Shown here: positions 4,632 through 9,671 of the stretch, piece after piece | Layout: every line of letters begins with the position of its first letter | Position numbering within the stretch: the stretch's first letter is position 1 | DNA from: CAZUDO01 sp964618895 | GTDB lineage: Bacteria; Desulfobacterota; Binatia; DP-6 | Direction: 5' to 3' | Length of the DNA: 9,671 bases | Assembly (NCBI GenBank): GCA_964618895.1 | Contig: CAZUDO010000090.1 | Coordinates: 1-9,671 of the forward strand | Position numbers and translations under genes: made by a program | The notes under the pieces: model-generated | What the model was told of the DNA's origin: nothing | Database searches by the model: none | The model's input: the letters and a program-made list of their open reading frames with translations, nothing else

Positions 4632-5876
4632 ATGACCCCGCCATCCGATTCCCCAACCCTCGAGACCCTGCCTTCCAGGGGACGCGTGCACGTGGTCGGC
4701 GCAGGACCCGTCGGTCTTCTGCTCACGGCACTGCTCCAGTCGATGGAGGGGTTCTCCGTGCGTCTCTACGAGAAGCGGCACGAGTACACGCGCACGCGGA
4801 TGGTCCAGCTCGCACCGTACCTCGTGGCCGACTCAGTCGACACCTACCGTACGGATTCCATCGACGGAGATAGCATCGAGGCCGTCTTCGATCCGCGCGA
4901 CCTCGACGAGGGCCTCGCGTTCAGACAGTCCATTCCTGCGGACCTGATGGCGCTTCTTCGCGACTGGGCCTTGGGGTTCTGTCCGCTCAACGCCATCGAG
5001 CGCTCCGTCAGCGATCTGATCGATGCGCGCGTGTCGAATGGGGTGCGGCGCACGGCTGCCGTCGTGACGGCGGAGGACGCAATGGCGATGCTCGAGCCGG
5101 GAGACATCCTGATCGACTGCACGGGCAGCAAGTCGCTACTCCGAGACCACCTGACGACTGGCACTGGCGAGGTTGCTGGAGAGGCGAATACCCTCAAGAT
5201 CCGGCTCGAGTACGCGCTCGTCATCACCTTCCTCTACGGCCAGACCTACGACTGCAACGAGTACTGCAAGTACTACAAGAACGCCGAGAACGCGCAGTAC
5301 AAGTTCATTCCGATGGTCCACCGCACACACTACGACGGCAGCGTCAGCCACATATCGGGCATCGTCAACATCTCCGCCGACGACTATGAAGCGATGCCGT
5401 CCCGATTCGACGGTCAGTGGCTTCGCAGCAACTTTCCCAGCGTCGCTCAGTCGATGGACCGGTTCATCGACAAGATCAAGGAGGAAACTCACGGCGAGAT
5501 ACTCGGCGACCTCGAGATTGTCCGGATACCCCTGGATCTGTACCGGGCCCGCAATGCGACCAGCCGGCAGTGGCTTGCAGCGGGGCCGAGCGACCACCCC
5601 TTCGCCAGCTCACCGGTGTTCCTCGCCGGCGATTCGGCCATCGGCTCTCCGTACTTTCAGTCGATTTCGCTCGGTTTCGAGTGTGCGATGTACCTCGCGG
5701 GACTCATCGCGCAGCGTGACCTACCACTCAGAGACATGCTCGATCGCTATGAGCTGTACATCTACAAGCAGTGGCTTCGCGTCTACATGCGCAGCAAGAT
5801 GATCAAGCACAACAAGGATCTGTTCGAGTCCCTCGACGACCCGCTCGCGCTCCTGGACAAGCTGCACATCTATTAG
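4632..5876 (+). CDS. FAD-dependent monooxygenase-like protein
   Basis: This 414-aa protein appears to be a class A flavin monooxygenase-like enzyme. The Rossmann motif VVGAGPVGLL is at 21-30, followed by the end-of-strand acid in LYEKR (45-49) and RTRMVQL (54-60). DCTG is at 162-165, and the FAD-ribityl GD motif is in FLAGDSAIGSPYFQS (330-344). The stretch PYFQSISLGFE (340-350) resembles the PFFGQGMNAGFED region of kynurenine 3-monooxygenase/MICAL-type enzymes, but the usual GDAAH His is Ile. Residues 202-224 are rich in Tyr, Asn and Cys (CNEYC, 208-212) and may line a substrate site. No substrate is known. The start is ATG 4632 with ribosome site GAGGAG (4623-4628). The codon mix is less G+C-rich than its neighbours (30 of 60 bases at 5221-5280), which hints at transfer. 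Confidence 0.75.
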   Translation: MTPPSDSPTLETLPSRGRVHVVGAGPVGLLLTALLQSMEGFSVRLYEKRHEYTRTRMVQLAPYLVADSVDTYRTDSIDGDSIEAVFDPRDLDEGLAFRQSIPADLMALLRDWALGFCPLNAIERSVSDLIDARVSNGVRRTAAVVTAEDAMAMLEPGDILIDCTGSKSLLRDHLTTGTGEVAGEANTLKIRLEYALVITFLYGQTYDCNEYCKYYKNAENAQYKFIPMVHRTHYDGSVSHISGIVNISADDYEAMPSRFDGQWLRSNFPSVAQSMDRFIDKIKEETHGEILGDLEIVRIPLDLYRARNATSRQWLAAGPSDHPFASSPVFLAGDSAIGSPYFQSISLGFECAMYLAGLIAQRDLPLRDMLDRYELYIYKQWLRVYMRSKMIKHNKDLFESLDDPLALLDKLHIY

Positions 5877-5920
5877 CGGGCGTCGAGTCTCTCTGGCAGC
5901 GCCCTTTGCCTGCCACCCGA

Positions 5921-5926
5921 TAGCGT
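5921..5926 (+). promoter_or_regulatory. Putative -10 hexamer TAGCGT of a leaderless promoter
   Basis: TAGCGT lies 7 nt before GTG 5934, and there is no Shine-Dalgarno sequence. The surrounding 19 bases closely match those at 2056-2074. I see no -35 element at the usual distance. Confidence 0.45.
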
Positions 5927-5933
5927 CGTCTGC

Positions 5934-7154
5934 GTGAGGGTCACTGCTGAGGCCGCACGTCGCTTTCTCGTCGCGCGCCACGCGCTCGCGCCAGCGCGTT
6001 CGCTCGAGGGAGGACCAGACGCCGTGCTCGGTGTCTTCCGCCGATGGGGCTCGATCCAGTTCGATCCGCTCGCGGTTGCCGGTCGGAACCATGACCTCGT
6101 GCTGCACGCGCGCGTGGCCGAGTACGACCCCGCCTGGTGCGACTTGCTCTACGAGCGCCGCGAGATCTTCGAGGCGTACAACAAAGGACTTTCGCTCGTC
6201 TCCACCGGCGAGCTTCCGTGGTTCCGCGTGACCTTGAGCAAGAACGCGTCCCGCATCCTCGCCGAGAACGCCGACGTGGCCGGGCGCGTACTCGAGCGCA
6301 TCCGCGCCGATGGCCCGTTGTCATCGCTCGACTTCGAGAGCGAGCGGGGGGGGACGATCGACTGGTTCGGAGCACCGACGAACACCGTCCGCGCCGTGCT
6401 CGAGGCGTACGCCGTCACGGGCGTGCTCGGCCTCGCGCGACGCGACGGCAACCGGCGCTACTACGACATCGTCGAGCGGCTGCTGCCAGCCGACCTGCTC
6501 GCTCACGAGATTCCGCTGAGGGAGCAGCTTCGCCACAAGCTCCTCTCGCGCTATCGCGCTCACGGCCTCCTCGGTGTGGGTGGCGGGGGTGACATCTTCA
6601 GCGGCCTTGGCCCCGCCAAGCCCGATCCGAGGTGGCCGGAATATCCGGGAAGAACGGCTCTCCGCGAGGAGCTCGTCGCCACCGGCGAGCTCGTTCCGGT
6701 GGAGGTCGAGAACGTGCGCGGGAAGCGCTTCGTGCTCAAGGAGGAAGTCGACCTGCTCGAGCGCCCGCCAGAGCCGCCGCCCTCCGTCGCACTCCTGCCG
6801 CCGTTCGATCCGTTGGTGTGGGACCGGGGCCTTCTCGGATCCCTGTTCGAGTTCGAGTACGTCTGGGAGCTCTTCGTCCCGCCGGCCAAACGGCGCTGGG
6901 GTTGGTACGTGCTGCCGATGCTCTTCGGCGACCGCCTCGTCGGCCGGATCGAGCCGCGCATCGACCGCGCCGGTGGCCGCGTGCAGGTGCTCGGCCTTTG
7001 GTGGGAGGACGGCTTCGCGCCGCGCGGCACTGAAGGCTTCGTCGACGCGATGCGCGACGCGCTCCGCGCCTACCTGCGCTTTGCAGGCGCGACGCGTCTC
7101 GAGTGGGCGCCGCACCTCGCACGGGAGAGACGACTATTTCTCACGCGTCCCTAA
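5934..7154 (+). CDS. Winged-helix DNA glycosylase family protein, YcaQ/AlkX-like (HTH_42)
   Basis: This 406-aa protein belongs to the HTH_42 family. E. coli YcaQ (AlkX) and Streptomyces AlkZ are members that remove alkylated bases and unhook DNA interstrand cross-links. In this family, tandem winged helices hold a catalytic QxQ (AlkZ) or QxD (AlkX-like) motif. Here GSIQFDPLAV (39-48) gives Gln42 and Asp44, the AlkX pattern, followed by RNHDLVLHAR (51-60). The C-terminal signature PFDPLVWDR (290-298), then FEYVWELFVPPAKRRWGWY (307-325) and LPMLFGDRLVGR (327-338), is intact. The length is normal. The start GTG 5934 is only 57 nt after the flavoprotein stop, has no Shine-Dalgarno sequence, and has a TAGCGT hexamer 7 nt upstream. 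Read-through from the flavoprotein gene is also possible. Activity is inferred from family motifs. Confidence 0.88.
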   Translation: MRVTAEAARRFLVARHALAPARSLEGGPDAVLGVFRRWGSIQFDPLAVAGRNHDLVLHARVAEYDPAWCDLLYERREIFEAYNKGLSLVSTGELPWFRVTLSKNASRILAENADVAGRVLERIRADGPLSSLDFESERGGTIDWFGAPTNTVRAVLEAYAVTGVLGLARRDGNRRYYDIVERLLPADLLAHEIPLREQLRHKLLSRYRAHGLLGVGGGGDIFSGLGPAKPDPRWPEYPGRTALREELVATGELVPVEVENVRGKRFVLKEEVDLLERPPEPPPSVALLPPFDPLVWDRGLLGSLFEFEYVWELFVPPAKRRWGWYVLPMLFGDRLVGRIEPRIDRAGGRVQVLGLWWEDGFAPRGTEGFVDAMRDALRAYLRFAGATRLEWAPHLARERRLFLTRP

Positions 7155-7195
7155 GGGCGTCTACTGGCGCCTGAGGTGGCTTGCCCTGAATGGGT

Positions 7196-7221
7196 GAGTG
7201 ATCAGAAGTGTCCTTGAGCGG
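7196..7221 (+). repeat. Dispersed intergenic repeat, copy 6
   Basis: The core is gtgatcagaagtgtccttg followed by agcgg, closest to copy 1. It faces copy 7 on the opposite strand 10-15 nt downstream, and the two can pair (GAAGTGTCCTTGAGCGG against GAAATGTGCCCAGAGCGG, imperfectly). The resulting hairpin may end transcription of the AlkX-like gene. Confidence 0.5.
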
Positions 7222-7230
7222 ATCTGTCTC

Positions 7231-7255
7231 CCCGCTCTGGGCACATTTCCGCGCG
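7231..7255 (-). repeat. Dispersed intergenic repeat, copy 7 (inverted)
   Basis: On the minus strand this reads gcgcggaaatgtgcccag, then agcgg, matching the GCGGAAATGT core of copy 9. It is the only copy in inverted orientation and forms the right arm of an imperfect hairpin with copy 6. Confidence 0.4.
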
Positions 7256-7293
7256 ACGACGTGACACCGGCACGCGCAAACCGGAGCTTCGAT

Positions 7294-7300
7294 GGAGGAG
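7294..7300 (+). promoter_or_regulatory. Ribosome binding site that decides the cyclase fusion start
   Basis: GGAGGAG is a strong Shine-Dalgarno match 9 nt before ATG 7310. The alternative ATG 7292 lies inside and just before this site and would have none of its own. This favours 7310. Confidence 0.7.
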
Positions 7301-7309
7301 ACTCTCGCC

Positions 7310-8647
7310 ATGCGACCGCCCGATGTGAGCTACGCGCGCAGCGGGGACGTCGCGATCGCCTACCAGGTGGTAGGGGAAGGCCCGACCGATGTCGTCTTCG
7401 TGCGCGGTCTCACCGGAGATCTGCTGTCGACCTGGGAGCAGCCGCTGCTCGTGCGCCACGTCGAGGGTCTCGCCGCGTGCGGCCGCGTGCTCATGCTCGA
7501 CAAGCGGGGGACGGGCCTCTCGGATCGTGTTCGAGAGGTGCAGTCGCTGGAGACGACGATGGACGACGTGCGGGCGGTCATGGACGCGGTTGGCTCGGAG
7601 GGCGCCGTGCTCTGGAGCGGAGGCTCGAGCACCGGCATCGGCGTGCTCTTCGCAGCGACGTATCCGGAGCGCTGCGCAGGCCTCGTCCTCTTCGACCCAC
7701 GCGTCAAGGGAACTCGATCTTCTGACTATCCGTGGGCTCCAACCGAGGAGGAGTGGCGAGAGCAGCTCGCCGTGGTGCGCGCCGGGTGGGGGGAGCGAAG
7801 TTATCTGGAGAGCCTCGCCAGTGAGTGGGCTCCGGAGGTCGCCGGCGACCACGACTTTTGCGACTGGTTCGTCTGGCACATGCGCCGCAGCCTCAGCCCG
7901 GGCGCTGCGCTGACGTCGTTTCGCGCGGCGATGGAGCTGGACGTGCGAGACGTTCTCGCCGCCGTCCGCGTGCCAACTCTCGTCCTCCCCCGGCCTGCGC
8001 TTCCCGGCCCTGGTCACTACACGGCGGAGCGGATCCTAGGAGCCGAGATAGTCGAGCTACCTGAGCTCCGCGGCGTCTACACCTGGGTCGACGATGAGGC
8101 CCACCGGGCGACGATGGATGCGACGGAGCGCTTCATCTCGCGGCTCACTGAGCGCGCCGGCTCGGAGCGGGTGCTCGCGACCGTCCTCTTCACTGACATC
8201 GTCGGCTCCACCGAGCTTGCATCGAAGCTCGGCGACTCCGCGTGGCGGCAGCTGCTCGAGCGTCATCACGCAATCGTCCGCCGCGAGCTTGCGCGGTTCA
8301 ACGGCCGGGAGCTCGACACGGCTGGCGACGGGTTCTTTGCCGCGTTCGATGGGCCTGCCCGCGCCGTTCTTGCCGCCTCGGCGATCAGCGATTCGCTCAG
8401 CGCCCTCAAGATCGCAGTCCGGGCGGGGGTTCACACCGGTGAATGCGAGGTCTCGGACGGCAAGATCGCGGGCATCGCGGTCTCGATCGGCGCACGCATC
8501 GCGTCGCTAGCCGCCCCGGGCGAGGTGCTCGTCTCGAGCACGGTTAAGGACCTCGTGGCGGGCTCCGATCTTCGGTTCGAGGATCGCGGCGAGCATCGCC
8601 TCAAAGGGATTCCGGAGCCGTGGCGCCTCTTCGCGGTCACGCGCTGA
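7310..8647 (+). CDS. Alpha/beta-hydrolase fused to class III adenylate/guanylate cyclase
   Basis: This 445-aa fusion is counted from ATG 7310 (451 aa from ATG 7292). Residues 1-280 are an alpha/beta-hydrolase domain with DKRGTGLSD (64-72) and nucleophile elbow GSSTG (105-109, Ser107). The usual Asp and His are not in their expected places: LPRPALPG and ELPELRGVYTW stand where related proteins carry the triad acid and DH. Residues 288-445 are a class III cyclase domain. It keeps both metal Asp residues (FTDIVGST, Asp296; TAGDGFF, Asp340) and Arg396. Asp336 replaces the base-reading Lys and Ser392 replaces the transition-state Asn. Related fusions occur in mycobacteria and other actinobacteria, and Rv1900c is an active example. 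A link from a sensed small molecule to cAMP is inference. Repeat hairpins lie on both sides. Confidence 0.9.
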   Translation: MRPPDVSYARSGDVAIAYQVVGEGPTDVVFVRGLTGDLLSTWEQPLLVRHVEGLAACGRVLMLDKRGTGLSDRVREVQSLETTMDDVRAVMDAVGSEGAVLWSGGSSTGIGVLFAATYPERCAGLVLFDPRVKGTRSSDYPWAPTEEEWREQLAVVRAGWGERSYLESLASEWAPEVAGDHDFCDWFVWHMRRSLSPGAALTSFRAAMELDVRDVLAAVRVPTLVLPRPALPGPGHYTAERILGAEIVELPELRGVYTWVDDEAHRATMDATERFISRLTERAGSERVLATVLFTDIVGSTELASKLGDSAWRQLLERHHAIVRRELARFNGRELDTAGDGFFAAFDGPARAVLAASAISDSLSALKIAVRAGVHTGECEVSDGKIAGIAVSIGARIASLAAPGEVLVSSTVKDLVAGSDLRFEDRGEHRLKGIPEPWRLFAVTR

Positions 8648-8676
8648 ACCCCCGCACATCCCCCTGCCAGTCGACG

Positions 8677-8720
8677 CTCGCGTGCGCGAGTGTGCGGGAA
8701 GGTCGCTTGAACGCGACCCG
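8677..8720 (+). repeat. Dispersed intergenic repeat, copy 8, with tandem hairpins
   Basis: This is the most structured copy. CTCGCG-TG-CGCGAG (8677-8690) is a perfect palindromic arm. The core tgtgcgggaa follows, then GGTCGC-TTGAAC-GCGACC (8701-8718), a perfect 6-bp stem with a 6-nt loop. Starting 29 nt after the cyclase stop codon, it could serve as a terminator. There is no T-run. Confidence 0.65.
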
Positions 8721-8944
8721 AATGCCATCCCGCCGAGCGACTTGCACGCCTCTGATCCGTCGCTGACTGCACAACCGCTGGTGTACTTCGAGGCTTGATC
8801 GAGAAGAGGGTCGTCCGAGCTGAGGAAAGCGCCGGTCACGGAGCCGCAACTACCCTGACCGCCATCGACATCCGCATCCAGGAGCCCCGCTGAGCGTCCG
8901 GCGATCGAGGCGGAGGTCAAATTGCTAGGACTCGTTCGACGCAC

Positions 8945-8950
8945 GGAGGT
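8945..8950 (+). promoter_or_regulatory. Ribosome binding site of the DUF1801-type gene
   Basis: GGAGGT lies 8 nt before ATG 8959, an ideal Shine-Dalgarno match and spacing. It fixes the start. Confidence 0.75.
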
Positions 8951-8958
8951 GCTTCGCA

Positions 8959-9444
8959 ATGGCTGAGAGGAAACCCGCAAAGAAGGGCACTAAGACGTCC
9001 GCAACGACCGCTACCGGCGAGGCGTCCCAGGGATTCACGGACGAGGAACGAGCCGCGATGAAGGCTCGTGCCCAGGAGCTGAAAGCGGAAGCGCGGGCGA
9101 ACAGGAACAAGGCGGACGGGGAACGTGACCTGCTCGCTGCGATCGCCGCGATGAAGGGACCGGACCGTGCAATGGCGAAGCGGCTCCATGCGATCGTCAC
9201 CGCCGCTGCGCCGGACCTGTGGCCGAGAACCTGGTACGGGATGCCCGCGTACGCGAGGGACGGCAAGGTCGTCTGCTTCTTCCAGAGCGCGCAGAAGTTC
9301 AAGTCGAGGTACGCGACGTTCGGCTTCAGCGACGAGGCGAACCTCGACGAGGGCGCCATGTGGCCGACGTCGTTCGCGCTGAAGGAGTTGACCGCCGCCG
9401 AAGAGGCAAGAATCGGCGCGCTCGTGAAGAAGGCGGTGAGCTGA
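8959..9444 (+). CDS. DUF1801-type (YdhG-like) protein
   Basis: This 161-aa soluble protein has a Lys/Ala/Thr-rich tail of about 25 residues. An alpha-helical stretch follows, FTDEERAAMKARAQELKAEA (26-45), and then a DUF1801-like alpha/beta domain from about residue 55. The typical block is TWYGMPAYARDGKVVCFF (91-108), followed by QSAQKFKSRYATFGFSDEA (109-127). The fold is that of the YdhG/frataxin-like group. These proteins are sometimes called iron chaperones, but evidence for that role is thin, and actinobacterial members with this N-terminal helix are uncharacterised. The basic tail might bind nucleic acid; that is a guess. The start is fixed by GGAGGT. The gene seems to be its own unit, convergent with the membrane protein gene at the right edge. 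Confidence 0.82.
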   Translation: MAERKPAKKGTKTSATTATGEASQGFTDEERAAMKARAQELKAEARANRNKADGERDLLAAIAAMKGPDRAMAKRLHAIVTAAAPDLWPRTWYGMPAYARDGKVVCFFQSAQKFKSRYATFGFSDEANLDEGAMWPTSFALKELTAAEEARIGALVKKAVS

Positions 9445-9513
9445 GGATGGCTCACTGCGGAGAATCCTCGGGTTGTGGAATATCGCAGCGGCGCTTCGCG
9501 CTGACGTGAGCCA
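9443..9513. terminator. Nested inverted repeats after the DUF1801-type gene
   Basis: TGGCTCAC (9448-9455) pairs perfectly with GTGAGCCA (9506-9513). Inside, CAGCG and CGCTG flank GCGCTTCG. A competing stem, GAGGAT (9443-9448) with ATCCTC (9464-9469), overlaps the stop codon. The site lies between convergent genes, where a bidirectional terminator would be expected. There is no T-run. Confidence 0.35.
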
Positions 9514-9523
9514 CAGTCGTGTG

Positions 9524-9553
9524 CCCGAGTGTGCGGAAATGTTCCCTGAAGGC
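9524..9553 (+). repeat. Dispersed intergenic repeat, copy 9
   Basis: The core cccgagtgtgcggaaatgt continues tccctgaaggc. The block CGAGTGTGCGG is shared exactly with copy 8, and AATGTTCCCTG exactly with copy 3. It lies between the convergent DUF1801-type and membrane protein genes. Confidence 0.6.
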
Positions 9554-9570
9554 GTGGAGCGCGCTAAGGC

Positions 9571-9671
9571 TCAGCTCGGCGGTGCTGCAGCCGGGTCGGA
9601 AGCACGAATCGCGAGGAGGATCGCAACGATGACCGTCCAGACCGGCATCAGGAAGATGATGCCGACGAACC
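9571..9671 (-). CDS. Partial membrane protein (C-terminal 32 aa)
   Basis: On the minus strand an open frame enters from the right edge and ends at TGA (9573-9571). The 32 visible residues form one clear hydrophobic membrane helix, FVGIIFLMPVWTVIVAILLA (1-20), then Ile-Arg and a short Ala/Pro-rich tail ending APPS. This looks like the C-terminus of an integral membrane protein with its tail probably in the cytoplasm. The family cannot be named from so little. Its frame is too short to prove coding, but the helix followed by a polar tail and stop is typical. Confidence 0.5.
   Translation of the reverse strand, partial: FVGIIFLMPVWTVIVAILLAIRASDPAAAPPS

Larger units (their letters stand above)
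8648..8958. other. Intergenic region between the cyclase fusion and the DUF1801-type gene
   Basis: This 311-bp gap holds repeat copy 8 with its two hairpins near the left end and the ribosome site of the next gene at the right end. The middle (about 8721-8940) shows no convincing gene, RNA or promoter. A 32-codon frame opened by TTG at 8795 ends at 8893 but has no ribosome site. Confidence 0.5.

Noticed and set aside
6321..7115. 264-codon minus-strand frame
   Set aside because: It is antisense to the AlkX-like gene, which has intact family signatures.
7202..8017. 271-codon minus-strand frame
   Set aside because: It is antisense to the hydrolase half of the cyclase fusion and shows no domain motifs.
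8650..8670. Possible further inverted repeat copy (minus strand ggggatgtgcggggg)
   Set aside because: Only the ATGTGC part resembles the repeat core. The flanks do not align and the match is near chance level.
8795..8893. 32-codon frame from TTG ending in TAIDIRIQEPR
   Set aside because: The tail looks protein-like, but there is no ribosome site, the start is TTG and the frame is very short. It could be a remnant, but the evidence is too thin.
8507..8980. 157-codon minus-strand frame crossing the cyclase end and the gap
   Set aside because: It overlaps the conserved cyclase C-terminus and repeat copy 8. There is no ribosome site and no recognisable motif.
1..9671. CRISPR array, tRNA, rRNA, insertion sequence or att site
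   Set aside because: No evenly spaced identical repeats, cloverleaf with a GGTTCRA-type arm, transposase or integrase sequence was found. The 19-bp repeat is only two copies 696 bp apart with no integrase nearby.

Overview
The window is high in G+C, with dense, codon-biased, mostly plus-strand genes. It looks like chromosomal DNA of a soil-type actinobacterium. A deep lineage such as Thermoleophilia/Gaiellales is my inference, not proof. It rests on four gene types: a signal peptidase I with a Cys-containing insert after its SxSMEPT box, a cyclic-nucleotide-domain/thioredoxin-reductase fusion, an alpha/beta-hydrolase/class III cyclase fusion, and a winged-helix glycosylase of the YcaQ/AlkX type. 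No rRNA, tRNA, transposase, phage gene or CRISPR array was found.

Layout. Positions 1-364 (minus) hold the N-terminal 121 residues of a dienelactone-hydrolase-family protein running off the left edge. Divergent from it is a GFA/CENP-V-type zinc protein (542-949). A convergent signal peptidase I gene follows (minus, 1217-1816). A 353-bp divergent spacer (1817-2169) leads into the 558-aa cNMP/glutaredoxin-like/TrxR-like fusion (2170-3846). Next come a small ORF with a good ribosome site (3949-4131), a 100-aa dimeric-barrel protein (4240-4542), an FAD monooxygenase-like protein (4632-5876), the AlkX-like protein (5934-7154), the hydrolase-cyclase fusion (7310-8647) and a DUF1801-type protein (8959-9444). 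A minus-strand membrane protein enters from the right edge (9571-9671).

How the genes work together. No single pathway is evident. Most genes appear to be separate units. The 4240-5876 pair (small barrel protein plus flavoprotein) is the most operon-like, with possible read-through into the AlkX gene. Redox and stress chemistry recurs (GFA protein, TrxR-like fusion, flavoprotein, DNA-repair-type protein), but a shared role is conjecture.

The most unusual signal lies between genes. About nine diverged copies of a short element with core CGAGTGTGCGGGAATGT sit only in intergenic gaps, one or two per larger gap, often with hairpin potential. A separate exact 19-bp direct repeat brackets the signal peptidase gene. 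Several genes have a TANNNT hexamer 7-8 nt before the start codon and no Shine-Dalgarno sequence, which suggests leaderless transcripts. At the protein level, the TrxR-like fusion has lost both cysteine pairs expected of its redox domains, and the hydrolase-cyclase fusion has altered residues in both domains.
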